Positions 1-8,684 of a stretch of DNA of 64,000 nucleotides are shown one piece after another. The notes beneath the pieces are model-generated. The model worked only from the letters and a program-made list of their open reading frames with translations. It was not told the DNA's origin and made no database searches. Each line of letters opens with the position of its first letter. The first letter of the stretch is position 1. Origin of the DNA: JACKIC01 sp964392305 (GTDB lineage Bacteria > Planctomycetota > UBA1135 > UBA2386); NCBI GenBank assembly GCA_964392305.1, contig CAYMPV010000029.1, positions 14,620 through 78,619 of the forward strand, written 5' to 3'. The position numbers and the translations under genes were made by a program.

Positions 1-293
1 CCGTGGCCAAGAAGGAACTGCGTGAGGAGGCCGGCCTGCAGGCCGGTGTCTGGCAGCCGCTCGGGCGTTTTGCTCCCTACAAGGGCGTGTCCAACGAGGT
101 CTGCCACTACTGGCTGGCGCGCCAGCTGGTGGTGACGCCGCAGGAACTCGAACCCAGCGAGCAGATCACCGTGCATCGCATGCCGCTGGCGGAGGCGCGG
201 GCGCGGCTGCTCGACCAGGACCCCGGCGACGGTCAGTCGATGGTCGGCTTGCTGCTGCTCGACCGTTGGCTGGCCGAGGGGAACACGCTGTGA
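1..293 (+). CDS. Nudix hydrolase, C-terminal part (5' truncated by window)
   Basis: The reading frame is open from the window edge, so the N-terminus is missing. The visible part begins inside the Nudix box: the AxKELREEAGL stretch matches the end of the GX5EX7REUXEEXGU motif that binds the metal and diphosphate substrate. It continues as a typical Nudix beta/alpha C-terminus. The family hydrolyses nucleoside diphosphates linked to another moiety; ADP-ribose or a sugar nucleotide is plausible, but the substrate cannot be read from the sequence. The stop overlaps the GTG start of the next gene (GTGA), so it is probably the first of three coupled genes. Confidence 0.8.
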   Translation, partial: VAKKELREEAGLQAGVWQPLGRFAPYKGVSNEVCHYWLARQLVVTPQELEPSEQITVHRMPLAEARARLLDQDPGDGQSMVGLLLLDRWLAEGNTL

Positions 294-907
294 GCCGTCC
301 GCTGCGGGTCACGGTCTACGCGTCGTCGAGTGAGCGCATCGATCCGGCGTTCGCGGTCGTCGCCGAAGAACTCGGCCGGCGCATCGCCGAGCGCGGCTGG
401 GACCTCGTTTGGGGCGGAGGTAGATACGGCCTGATGGGCGCGGTCTCCCGCGGCGCGCGCGCGGCGGGCGGTCGCACGATCGGCGTGATCCTGCAGCAGT
501 TCGTCGACAAGAACGTGCACTGCGAGCAGGCGCATGCGATGCAGACGGTGCAGGACATGCGCAGCCGCAAGCGGGGCCTGGACGAATCGGGTGACGCCTA
601 CGTGGCGTTGCCGGGCGGGCTGGGCACGCTCGAGGAACTGCTCGAGATCCTGTCGTTCAAGCAGCTGGGCCTGCACGACAAGCCGGTCGTGGTGCTCGAT
701 GCGTTGGGCTACTGGGCACCGTTGCTGGCGATGCTCGAGAAGGGCTTCGTCGAGGGCTTCATCCAGCCGCACTTCCGCGGCATCTATCGCGTCGCCACCA
801 CGGCCGAAGAGGCCGTCGAGCTGATCGCGACCACGCCGCCATGGCGGGTCGCGACCCCGGACCGCGCGGACGCCGTGCTCGACCCCCGGGGCGGCGGCAC
901 CGCTTGA
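290..907 (+). CDS. LOG/TIGR00730 family Rossmann-fold protein (lysine decarboxylase-like)
   Basis: A 205-residue protein if the GTG at 290 is used; this start overlaps the upstream TGA (GTGA) and is preferred over an ATG 24 bases upstream. It has the family signature PGGLGTLEE around residue 108 and an upstream MRSRK segment, the pair that forms the nucleotide-monophosphate site of LOG enzymes. LOG proteins are phosphoribohydrolases that release a base from nucleoside 5'-monophosphates; many bacterial members have unknown substrates. An early GGGRYGLMG glycine loop is also conserved. It lies between a Nudix hydrolase and an inositol-phosphatase-like protein, which suggests nucleotide clean-up or salvage. 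Confidence 0.88.
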   Translation: MSRPLRVTVYASSSERIDPAFAVVAEELGRRIAERGWDLVWGGGRYGLMGAVSRGARAAGGRTIGVILQQFVDKNVHCEQAHAMQTVQDMRSRKRGLDESGDAYVALPGGLGTLEELLEILSFKQLGLHDKPVVVLDALGYWAPLLAMLEKGFVEGFIQPHFRGIYRVATTAEEAVELIATTPPWRVATPDRADAVLDPRGGGTA

Positions 908-1674
908 AGATCGGCTCCGAGGACCTGGCGCACGCCCGGCAAGCGTTGCTGCAGGCGATGGCCGTGCTGCGGCGACACGCGGCCACCGACGTGCCGTTCG
1001 AGCTCAAGGAAGGCAACAGTCCGGTCACGGCCGCCGACCGCGAGGTCGACGACCTGCTGCGCGCGCGGCTGCCCCGCAGTGGCGAGGGTTGGCTGTCCGA
1101 GGAGAGCGACGACGATGCGGCGCGGCTGTCGTGTGGTCGGGTGTGGGTCGTCGACCCGCTCGACGGCACCCGTTCGTTCGTCGCCGGGCGTCCGGACTAC
1201 TCGACGTCGATCGCCCTGTTGCAGGACGGCGAGCCCGTGCTCGGCGCGATCGGCAACCCGGCCACGGGCGTCGTCGTCGTCGGGGCCGTCGGGCTCGGCG
1301 TCACGACCGAAGGCGATCCGCGGTTGCCCTGGCCGGAGCCGCGGCGCGACCTGCGCCTGCTGGCCAGCCGCAGTGAGATGAAGCGCGGCGAGTGGGCGCC
1401 GTGGAGCAACTCCTGCGACCTGCTGCCGATGGGATCGGTCGCCTACAAACTTGCCCTGGTCGCGGCGGGGTTCGCCGACGCGACCTGGACGCTGTTGCCC
1501 AAGCACGAATGGGACGTCGCCGCGGGCGCAGCGTTGGTGCGCGCCGCCGGCGGCGAGGTCTGGCTGCCGCGCGGCGGCCACCTGCTGTGGAACCGCGCCC
1601 GGCCGCGCTTCCTGAGTTTCGCCGCCGCGGCTGCGGGCCGGCGGGTGGCAGTGGAAAGCCTGCTGCGGCGCTGA
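904..1674 (+). CDS. Inositol monophosphatase / CysQ-like phosphatase
   Basis: Member of the lithium-sensitive, Mg-dependent phosphatase superfamily, 256 residues from TTG 904, whose codon overlaps the preceding TGA (TTGA). An ATG at 841 is the alternative start. All metal-site motifs are visible: GWLSEES (the W-x-x-EE type motif), WVVDPLDGT (DPLDGT), and EWDVAAGAALV (WDxAAG) near the C-terminus. Substrates in the family include inositol phosphate, fructose bisphosphate and 3'-phosphoadenosine 5'-phosphate. The short length and neighbouring nucleotide-handling genes make a CysQ-like PAP phosphatase plausible, but this is inference. Confidence 0.85.
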   Translation: MKIGSEDLAHARQALLQAMAVLRRHAATDVPFELKEGNSPVTAADREVDDLLRARLPRSGEGWLSEESDDDAARLSCGRVWVVDPLDGTRSFVAGRPDYSTSIALLQDGEPVLGAIGNPATGVVVVGAVGLGVTTEGDPRLPWPEPRRDLRLLASRSEMKRGEWAPWSNSCDLLPMGSVAYKLALVAAGFADATWTLLPKHEWDVAAGAALVRAAGGEVWLPRGGHLLWNRARPRFLSFAAAAAGRRVAVESLLRR

Positions 1675-1681
1675 TCGCGGG

Positions 1682-2086
1682 TCAGTCCTTGAGCATGCGC
1701 GTGAACACGTCGCTCATGCTCAGGATGCCGATCACCGCGGTGCCGTCCAGCACGGGCATGCGCCGCACGCCGGCCATGCGCATCAGGTTGACGCAGTCGA
1801 GCAGGTTCGCCTGCATCGGAATGCAGATCGCGGGTTTGGTCATCACGTCGCGCACCTGCAGCTGATCGAGGACCTCCGCCGACTGCGTGCCGAGCACGTT
1901 GACGATGTCCTTGCTGGTGACCACGCCGGGCAGGTCCGACGGTGACTGCCCGGCGACCAGCAGTGCGCGGATGCCGTGGTTGGCCATGCGCTGACCCGCG
2001 GCGCGCAGGTTCTCGTGCGGCGCGGCCCAGTGCACGGTCTTGCTCATCGCCTCGGCGGCGTGGATCTCATGCAGGTCGACGGTCAT
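1682..2086 (-). CDS. Tandem CBS-domain protein
   Basis: A 134-residue protein consisting of two CBS motifs and little else. The first covers about residues 12-72 (VTSKDIVNVLGT) and the second about 78-134 (RDVMTKPAICIP and VIGILSMSDVFTRML). Tandem CBS pairs (Bateman modules) bind adenine nucleotides and act as energy or ligand sensors, usually through a partner. Its ATG overlaps the stop of the upstream FapA-like gene by four bases (ATGA), so the two are probably co-translated. No catalytic domain is attached, so its partner protein is unknown. Confidence 0.88.
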   Translation of the reverse strand: MTVDLHEIHAAEAMSKTVHWAAPHENLRAAGQRMANHGIRALLVAGQSPSDLPGVVTSKDIVNVLGTQSAEVLDQLQVRDVMTKPAICIPMQANLLDCVNLMRMAGVRRMPVLDGTAVIGILSMSDVFTRMLKD

Positions 2087-3396
2087 GGCAGGTACTCCTC
2101 GAGGATCTGGTTCTGGTCACGGTCGTAGCGGTAACGAACGGCGTGGCGCGGCGCGTCGATGCGCAGCACGAGGTCGCCGAGTTGGATGCGCACGCCGACG
2201 TGCGCGACGTCATGGATCACGACGCTGGCGTTGTCGAGCAGTTCGCGTTGGCGGGCGATCAGGCGCAGCCGTTCGGTCTCGCTGCGGTCCTCGGCGCGCA
2301 CGGCCAAGCGTGTGCCCTTGCCCTTGGAGATGCGGCCGTTGGTGTTGTCGCCGCGCGTGGCGACACGCGCGACGCGCGCTGCTTCGCTGCTCAGCTGCGC
2401 GAGTTCGTTGCGTTCGTCGAGCAGGTCGGCGATCGCGAGCAGCGTCGCCGCGCCTTCCTTGGTGCCGGCAGCGCTGACTTCGATCGAGATCTGTGCACGC
2501 AGTTCACCGCCGAACGCCTGGCCGCGACCTTCGACCAGCAGGATGCGTTCGCCGCGGGCCCGGCAATGCGCCAGCTGGTCGTGCACGAGGATCGTGCCGC
2601 CCGCCTGCAGCTGGGCGGCGGTGGCATGGCGGCAGCTCAGGTCGACGCCGGCGGTCACCTCGCTCTGCGTGCCGAGGATGCCCTGGTCGACGTGCACGCT
2701 GCCGCCGGCGGTGACCTTCGCCGACTGCACCACGCCGCGCACCATGACGTCGCCGGTCGCCGTCGCGGCGAAACCGTCGCCGACGTCGCCGGTGACCTCG
2801 AGCGACCCCTCGCTGTGCAGGTTGCCGGACTTCAGGTCGACGTCGCCGCGGTGTTGGTAGAGCGGCACGACGTCGATGGTCTTGTCGTCGGCCAGCACCA
2901 CGCCGCCGCGGCTCGCGAGGATCTTGTCGTCGGCGAGGCGGGCGCCGGGGCCCAGGCGGAACTTCGCTGCGGCGCCCGGCCTGGCCGGCAGCGGCCGGCC
3001 GCGCACGTCCTTGCCGGCGGTTCCCGCGGTCGGCGCATGCACGCTGGCGATGTGCTCGTCGGGACCGATCGGCTGCAGCAGGCGCCGTTCGCGGAAGTCG
3101 ACGTGCCCGTCCTTGCACACCTCACCGATGGTCTGGCCGAGCGTGAACTGCGGATCGAGACGACCGTTGGCGCCGTGTTGCGGCGCGACGCCGTTGGCCA
3201 CGACGTGCTCACCGGCGTGATCGGGGTCGAGCAGCAGCTCGGCCAGCGCGCGCAGCGCGGCTTCGTCATGGCCGAAGACCACGCCGGCGCGTTGCAGTTC
3301 GGCGTCGAGCTCGGCGCGCGACGCCGCCGCGCCGGCGCTGACCTTGGCCACGGCGGACAGACCATCCGCGGCGATGTTGACGACCAGCCGATTCAC
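2083..3396 (-). CDS. FapA-like (DUF342) polymer-forming protein
   Basis: A 437-residue protein resembling the DUF342/FapA family. The central part (about residues 150-330) is rich in short beta-helix repeats such as GNLHSEGSLEVTGDVG, GDVMVRGVVQSAKVTAGGSV and SEVTAGVDLSCR, the right-handed beta-helix pattern of the family. The N-terminal third carries a FLGQTIGEV/GRPLPARPG-like region also typical of FapA. The C-terminus is charged and probably helical. FapA proteins are linked to polymer-forming or signalling roles in sporulating and motile bacteria; the function here is not known. Coupled to the downstream CBS protein. Confidence 0.75.
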   Translation of the reverse strand: MNRLVVNIAADGLSAVAKVSAGAAASRAELDAELQRAGVVFGHDEAALRALAELLLDPDHAGEHVVANGVAPQHGANGRLDPQFTLGQTIGEVCKDGHVDFRERRLLQPIGPDEHIASVHAPTAGTAGKDVRGRPLPARPGAAAKFRLGPGARLADDKILASRGGVVLADDKTIDVVPLYQHRGDVDLKSGNLHSEGSLEVTGDVGDGFAATATGDVMVRGVVQSAKVTAGGSVHVDQGILGTQSEVTAGVDLSCRHATAAQLQAGGTILVHDQLAHCRARGERILLVEGRGQAFGGELRAQISIEVSAAGTKEGAATLLAIADLLDERNELAQLSSEAARVARVATRGDNTNGRISKGKGTRLAVRAEDRSETERLRLIARQRELLDNASVVIHDVAHVGVRIQLGDLVLRIDAPRHAVRYRYDRDQNQILEEYLP

Positions 3397-3441
3397 GTCA
3401 TGTCATCGTCGCTTGTCGGCTCGCGGCTGTGGTCGCCGTGA

Positions 3442-4305
3442 TCAGCGCAGGTCGAGAACCACCGGGTCGGCGCGTTTGCGCACCGGCAGCTGCACCTCGA
3501 AGTAACGCTGATCGCGCGGTACCATCGGGCTGTTGTAGCCCATCGTGCGCAGCGGGCCGGCGACCTCGTAGGCGCAGTCGGGGACCGCGAGGAACGTGAG
3601 CAGCCGCTGCTGCAGCGCTTCGACACGGTCCTGGCGATCGTCGCCGATCGCGCCGATGCTGAGCACGGTCATGGCCTCCACCGCCACGACCTCGACGCCC
3701 TTGGCGGTGTGCTCGGGCTGGACCATCGGGTCGCCGTAGAGGAACGCCATCTGCACCGGGCGGCTACGTTCGTCCTGTTCCTGCCAGTCCATCTGCACCG
3801 GCGTGGTCATCGCGATGCCATTGCTCTCGATGTGCCGGAACAGGGGCCAGAAGGCGGTGAAGCTGCCGCCGCGCATGGCGGTGCGCACCATGCGGTAGGC
3901 CGGGTAGTGGCGCAGTTCGATCTCGTCGACGGCGGCTGGCGCGGGGAAACCCTTCGGCAACCCGGCTTCCAGGCGCGGTCGGAACACCAGCGTCTCGACC
4001 ACGTCCTCGAGGTCACCGCGCAACCTGGTCAGTGTCCTGTCCGTCGTCGCGTCGGTGTTGGCGCGTTGCAGCGCAGCCTGCAGCTGCGACTTCGCCGCCG
4101 AATCGTCGGCCAGCTGCACCGCAGCGGTGGCTGCGAGCGCAACCGTGGTCGGCAGGTCGGGGCGGCTGCGCAACACGCCGAGGAGTTCGTTGGCCGCGGC
4201 GCTGCGGCCGGCCTGGTCCTCGGCGCGGAACAGGCGCTCCTGGGCGAAGCCAGGAGCGATCAGGACGAGCGGCAACAGGCAGGTGAGCAGGTCGACGTGG
4301 CGCAT
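3442..4305 (-). CDS. Secreted SOUL-type haem-binding protein
   Basis: A 287-residue protein with a signal peptide that ends near F-A-Q at residue 22. After a helical spacer of about 100 residues comes a SOUL domain (about 128-287). It is recognised by the pattern ELRHYPAYRMVRT, FWPLFRHIESNGIAMTTPV and the C-terminal MGYNSPMVPRDQRYFEV. SOUL/HBP proteins bind porphyrins or haem in eukaryotes and some bacteria; bacterial roles are poorly defined. The helical N-terminal extension is not part of the usual SOUL fold. Apparently monocistronic. Confidence 0.8.
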   Translation of the reverse strand: MRHVDLLTCLLPLVLIAPGFAQERLFRAEDQAGRSAAANELLGVLRSRPDLPTTVALAATAAVQLADDSAAKSQLQAALQRANTDATTDRTLTRLRGDLEDVVETLVFRPRLEAGLPKGFPAPAAVDEIELRHYPAYRMVRTAMRGGSFTAFWPLFRHIESNGIAMTTPVQMDWQEQDERSRPVQMAFLYGDPMVQPEHTAKGVEVVAVEAMTVLSIGAIGDDRQDRVEALQQRLLTFLAVPDCAYEVAGPLRTMGYNSPMVPRDQRYFEVQLPVRKRADPVVLDLR

Positions 4306-4356
4306 GGGTGACCGTTCGATCGACCTCGGGGCGCGGATGCAGGCGACCCCTGACGG

Positions 4357-6237
4357 TCACCAGATCGACAGCACCGTGAGGTCACCGAGGTACGGCAGCC
4401 GCCCGCTGCGCAGCAGCAGCGGCTGCAGGCCCAGTTCGGCGCCGACCAGCAGCGGGGTGTTGGGCAGCGGCAGGTCGAAGCGGCGCACGGCTTCGCCCGG
4501 AGTTGGCAGCAGCAGCACGGTGACCATCGTCGCGGGATCGAGCAGCAGTTCGCCGAACCCCGTCACCGCGGTGGGGGGCGCGAGCCAGCCGAGCGCAAGC
4601 AGCCCGAAGTCGCCGGCGCCCAACGGCAGCGACATGCGGGCGGTGGCGCCCGTGGTCAGCACGCGCCGGAACGCCGGGAACTGGGGCCAGCCCGACACCT
4701 CGGGCAACGGTGAATAGCCGAGCAACCGGGTGTTGGTCAGCAGCTGGCCGCTCTCCGAGTTGGCGCGACCGGTCGCGAACGCTTCCGGCAGCGGTGTGGT
4801 CGTCCACTCGCCGCTCTGCGCACCGAAGCCGTAGGCCTGGCCGCCGTCGGTGGCCTGCAGCGTCGTGCGCCAGATCTGCACCACGGGCGGCGTCGCGCCG
4901 CCGGCGCGCGGCACGCTGCGCCAGCGTTCGGTGCGCGTGTCGAAGGCGTGCAGGTGGGTGTTGTCGTAGGCGGCAGCGATCGCGCTGCTCGGGTTGCCGA
5001 GGCTCTGCAGGCCGTTGCTCACCAGCGGCACGAAGCCACCCGAACGCGGCGCGAAGTGGCGCAGGCCCCAGGCCGTGTCGAACACCGCGCCGGTGGTCGT
5101 CAGCAGGGGCGGCGCCGGCAACACGTCGCCAGGCGCTGTGTGCCACTGCCCGGTGATGGCGCTGTAGGCGTGCCACTGGTTGCTGATCGCGTCCTGGGTC
5201 ACCGCGACGATGCCCGCGGCGCCTTCCGAGGTGCTGTTCGAAGCGATGGTGGCGACGGTGTTGCGCAGCGCGCTGTAGCAGAGCGCGGTGCCGGGCGTGG
5301 TGACGAGCGCGACCGTGGTGCTCGTCGTCAACGGCGCGCCCGATGGGCCGATCGGGGGGCCGAAGCTGCCGCGCACCGCCGAGAACGGGACCAGCCCGAA
5401 CATCGTGTCGAACACGCCGAAGTGGTCTTCGCTGGCGACGACGGCCGTGGCCCCCAGCGGCGCCTGTTCGAAGCGGCCTTGCTGGCCGCTGAAGGCGAGC
5501 ATCTCGGTCGCCGACCAGAACACGACCCAGTCGTCGTCGCGCGTCATCGTCGCTCCGGGTGGCAGTGGCGCCGTATGCCAGCTGCCGTGGTTGGCCGAGA
5601 ACGCGTGCACGAAGGGCGGCGCGATCGCGATGCCGACGGCGCCGTCGGCGTCCAGACTCGTCGCCGTATTGCTGATGGTCAGGTCGTGCCACTGGCCCGT
5701 GTAGGCGTCCATGCCCGACAGCACGTTGCCGTCGGCCAACACGGCGACGTTGCGTTTGGTCGCAACGCTCGCGTTCGTGCTCACCGGGCGCGTCGACCAT
5801 GTGCCGACGAAACCGCTGAACGTGTGCAGGGCAGGTCCGTCGCGCACCAGCAGGATCTCGTCGTTGTTCTGGCTGGTGGGATTGAGCAGCACCGCCTGCG
5901 CCGACACCGCGAGTGGTGCGAACACGCCGCGTGTGGCCGAGAACGCGTTGCAGGTGCTCGCGTCCGAAAGCAGCAGGCAGTCGTTGGTCAAGAACTGTGT
6001 CGCCGTCGGCCCGACGGTGGTCGCCAACCAGCGGCGCGTGACCGCCGAGTACGCGTAGACCGTGCCGCCTTCGCGGTAGACGTCGATCTTGCCCAGGCTG
6101 GTCGCCTGGTTCGGATTCACGCCGCCCGGGAAGACCAACTCGGCCCAGGCTGATGGAGCCTGCGACGCCGCGGTCACGCCCAGGGCGAGCGCCAACAGGC
6201 CGGTGAGAACACAGGAAGGGGCAGGGGCACGGCGCAT
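4357..6237 (-). CDS. Secreted protein with twelve 36-37-residue FSAxxGxW repeats
   Basis: A 626-residue protein from ATG 6237, chosen because it begins a signal peptide (MRRAPAP..., cleavage likely after A-S-Q or S-A-W-A); the frame stays open far upstream without a better start. Counting the aromatic residue of the motif (Y/F-S-A-x-x-G-x-W/F), copies fall at residues 63, 99, 140, 176, 213, 249, 285, 321, 358, 395, 432 and 471, so the spacing is almost always 36-37. This is shorter than a kelch blade and looks like a beta-propeller or solenoid of an unrecognised type. Residues from about 500 to 626 resemble the C-terminal domain of other secreted proteins in this window. Function unknown. Confidence 0.8.
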   Translation of the reverse strand: MRRAPAPSCVLTGLLALALGVTAASQAPSAWAELVFPGGVNPNQATSLGKIDVYREGGTVYAYSAVTRRWLATTVGPTATQFLTNDCLLLSDASTCNAFSATRGVFAPLAVSAQAVLLNPTSQNNDEILLVRDGPALHTFSGFVGTWSTRPVSTNASVATKRNVAVLADGNVLSGMDAYTGQWHDLTISNTATSLDADGAVGIAIAPPFVHAFSANHGSWHTAPLPPGATMTRDDDWVVFWSATEMLAFSGQQGRFEQAPLGATAVVASEDHFGVFDTMFGLVPFSAVRGSFGPPIGPSGAPLTTSTTVALVTTPGTALCYSALRNTVATIASNSTSEGAAGIVAVTQDAISNQWHAYSAITGQWHTAPGDVLPAPPLLTTTGAVFDTAWGLRHFAPRSGGFVPLVSNGLQSLGNPSSAIAAAYDNTHLHAFDTRTERWRSVPRAGGATPPVVQIWRTTLQATDGGQAYGFGAQSGEWTTTPLPEAFATGRANSESGQLLTNTRLLGYSPLPEVSGWPQFPAFRRVLTTGATARMSLPLGAGDFGLLALGWLAPPTAVTGFGELLLDPATMVTVLLLPTPGEAVRRFDLPLPNTPLLVGAELGLQPLLLRSGRLPYLGDLTVLSIW

Positions 6238-6387
6238 CGCGGGAGGCGCACGATACGGATCCGGGCTGCGGTCGGCAGCCGTGCCCGTGCTTCTTACGTT
6301 CTCGCGACAGCGTGCGTGCCGGCCGTGCCAAGGGCGCTTGCCGCGCCACTCATCCTCACCACCGGGAGCGTCGATGAGACCGGGGCA

Positions 6388-7236
6388 ATGACTACCGCGA
6401 CCTCCGACCTGTCCAGGTTGTTCGCCCGCAAGATCGACGAGAAGAAGCTCAGTCTGCCCACCATGCCCGGCACCGCCGCGGAAGTGATGGAGCTGTGTCA
6501 ACTCGAGGACACCGACGCGGCCAAGCTGTCGGCGGTCATCCATCGCGACCAGACGATCGCCTCGCACGTGTTGCGCGTGGCCAACTCGGCGGCCTACGCC
6601 GGCCAGATGCCGTGTGCCTCGCTGCAGCAGGCGGTCAGCCGCCTCGGCCTGCAGTTGATCACCGAGATCGCCATGGCGGTGTCGGTGAAGGGCCGCATCT
6701 TCGGCAACCAGACCTGCGCCGAGCTGCTGGCGGCGCTGTGGAAACACTCGGTGCTGACCGGCTTCTACACCAAGGAGATCGCGCGGTTGCGGCGGCGCAA
6801 CGTCGAGATCGCGTTCCTGTGCGGGCTGCTGCACGACGTCGGCAAGGCCGTGCTGCTCGACAACGTCGATCGCGTGCTCGGCAAGAACGAGCTGACGGTG
6901 CCGGTCGGCTACCTGCTCAACGCCGTGCACGAACAGCACATCGAGGCCGGCGTCTTGCTTGCCGTCGAGTGGAAGCTGCCCGAGCAGATCGCCGAGGCGA
7001 TCGGCCACCACCACGACTACGTCACCGCGCCGCGTTTCGCCGACATGGCGATGACGGTGTGCCTCGCCGACCAGTTGAGCCACCTGGTCGCGCCCAGTCC
7101 GTTCGGCGCCGCGCCCGACGAGGAAGAGCTGCGTGCGCATCCGGTGCTCGCCGGGCTCAACCTGTATCCCGACCAGCTCGACGAACTGATCCGACAGCGC
7201 GACCGCGCCCTCTTGGTCACGGAGAGCATGCGATGA
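6388..7236 (+). CDS. HDOD-domain signalling protein
   Basis: A 282-residue protein starting at ATG 6388; an in-frame ATG at 6316 gives a low-quality extension. The HDOD domain is recognised from SLPTMPGTAAEVMEL at the N-terminus, the VLRVANSAAYAG helix and CGLLHDVGKAVLL, followed by GVLLAVEWKLPEQIAEAI and GHHHDY. HDOD proteins are signalling relatives of HD phosphohydrolases, usually without catalytic activity, found in motility, cell-cycle and two-component regulation. Here an HD pair is visible in LLHDVGK, so some phosphohydrolase activity cannot be excluded. Its TGA overlaps the ATG of sthA (ATGA). Confidence 0.88.
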   Translation: MTTATSDLSRLFARKIDEKKLSLPTMPGTAAEVMELCQLEDTDAAKLSAVIHRDQTIASHVLRVANSAAYAGQMPCASLQQAVSRLGLQLITEIAMAVSVKGRIFGNQTCAELLAALWKHSVLTGFYTKEIARLRRRNVEIAFLCGLLHDVGKAVLLDNVDRVLGKNELTVPVGYLLNAVHEQHIEAGVLLAVEWKLPEQIAEAIGHHHDYVTAPRFADMAMTVCLADQLSHLVAPSPFGAAPDEEELRAHPVLAGLNLYPDQLDELIRQRDRALLVTESMR

Positions 7237-8684
7237 GCGGCTGCAGCGAACGCGGCGGCGTCGAACGCTGGGACGTGGTCGTGATCGGCAGCGGCCCCGC
7301 CGGTCAGAAGGCCGCGGTGCAGGCGGCCAAAGCCGGCAGGAAGGTCTGCGTGATCGAGCGTGAGGTCGGCGTCGGCGGCGCGTGTGTGCACCGCGGCACG
7401 ATCCCGAGCAAGACGCTGCGTGAGACGGCCGTGCACATGGCAGGGTTCCGCACCCGGCTGGGGCGCCACGTGCGTGTCGAGCTGCCGCCCGACCTGCAGC
7501 TGGCCAGCCTGATGGACCGCATGCAGAAGGTCATCGACGCGCACGTCGCCTACCAGAGCGCGCAGATGCGTCGCAACGGCATCGAGCAGATCCACGGTCG
7601 CGCGCGTTTCGTCGACGCCAACACGGTCGCCGTCGAATCGGTCTACGGCGAGCGCCGGCTGCTCACCGGCGAGTTCGTCGTCATCGCCACCGGGTCGCGC
7701 CCGCGCACGCCGCCGGAGATCCCGGTCGATCACGAGCACGTGCTCGACAGCGACTCGATCCTGAGCATGGCCTACCTGCCGAGGTCGCTGACCGTGCTCG
7801 GCGCGGGCGTCATCGCCACCGAGTACGCGACCATCTTCGCGGCGCTCGGTGTGCACGTGACCATGATCGATCGCGGCCAGCGGCCGCTGTCGTTCCTCGA
7901 TCCCGAGATCATCGCCAAGTTCGTCGAGGACTTCGAAGGCCACCCGGGCTGCGTGTTCGTCGGCAACGCCAAGGTCAGCGACGTGTCTTGGAACGGCATC
8001 GACGCCGTGGTCACGCGCCTGGACAACGGCTGGGAGGTCAAGTCCGACAAGCTGCTGTGCACGCTGGGTCGGGTCGCCAACATCGAGGGGCTGGACATCG
8101 AGGCGGCCGGTCTGGCGACCAACGCGCGTGGCCACATCCCGGTCGATGCGGAGTGTCGGACCTCGGTGCCGCACATCTTCGCGGTCGGCGACGTGATCGG
8201 GCCGCCGTCTTTGGCGTCGACGTCGATGGAGCAGGGGCGCCGCGCGATGCGTTGCGCGCTCGGTCTGCCGCTCGGCGCCGGCAGCGAGGTGATCCCCAGC
8301 GGCATCTACACGATCCCGGAGATCGCCTCGGTCGGCATCAGCGAACAGGAGGCCGTCGAACGCCACGGCAGCTGCTTGGTCGGTCGGGCCCAGTTCCGCG
8401 AACTCGCGCGCGGGCAGATCTCGAGTTCCGCCGACGGCATGCTCAAGCTGGTCGTCGCGACCGGCACGCTGCGCATCCTCGGTTGCCAGATCGTTGGCGA
8501 AGGCGCGACCGAACTGATCCACCTGGCGCAGATGGCGCTGATGACGGGCTTCGACGTCGGCATGTTCGTCGAGAAGATCTTCAACTTCCCGACGCTGGCC
8601 GAGGCCTATCGCGTCGCCGCGCTCGACGTGCTCGAACAGGTCGGGCAGGGCGCCTGCTCACGAACGCCGGTGCCGGTCACCTGA
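7233..8684 (+). CDS. sthA: Soluble pyridine nucleotide transhydrogenase (SthA type)
   Basis: A 483-residue flavoprotein disulfide reductase-like enzyme. The FAD-binding GSGPAGQKAA motif starts at about residue 17. The active-site segment reads GGACVHRGTIPSKTL: a single Cys with Thr in place of the second redox Cys, which is the SthA pattern rather than lipoamide dehydrogenase. The second Rossmann motif (VLGAGVIATEYATIFAALG) binds NAD(P). The C-terminal dimer domain carries GEGATELIHLAQMALM and FNFPTLAEAYRVAALD, close to SthA. It should transfer hydride between NADPH and NAD+. The start overlaps the HDOD stop; the 3' end overlaps the convergent ChaN-like gene by 8 bp. Confidence 0.9.
   Translation: MSGCSERGGVERWDVVVIGSGPAGQKAAVQAAKAGRKVCVIEREVGVGGACVHRGTIPSKTLRETAVHMAGFRTRLGRHVRVELPPDLQLASLMDRMQKVIDAHVAYQSAQMRRNGIEQIHGRARFVDANTVAVESVYGERRLLTGEFVVIATGSRPRTPPEIPVDHEHVLDSDSILSMAYLPRSLTVLGAGVIATEYATIFAALGVHVTMIDRGQRPLSFLDPEIIAKFVEDFEGHPGCVFVGNAKVSDVSWNGIDAVVTRLDNGWEVKSDKLLCTLGRVANIEGLDIEAAGLATNARGHIPVDAECRTSVPHIFAVGDVIGPPSLASTSMEQGRRAMRCALGLPLGAGSEVIPSGIYTIPEIASVGISEQEAVERHGSCLVGRAQFRELARGQISSSADGMLKLVVATGTLRILGCQIVGEGATELIHLAQMALMTGFDVGMFVEKIFNFPTLAEAYRVAALDVLEQVGQGACSRTPVPVT

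Noticed and set aside
4948..6153. Long plus-strand frame over the 36-residue repeat protein
   Set aside because: Composition is that of a reverse-complement shadow (Arg, His, Val, Asp, Gln); the minus frame has a signal peptide and regular repeats.
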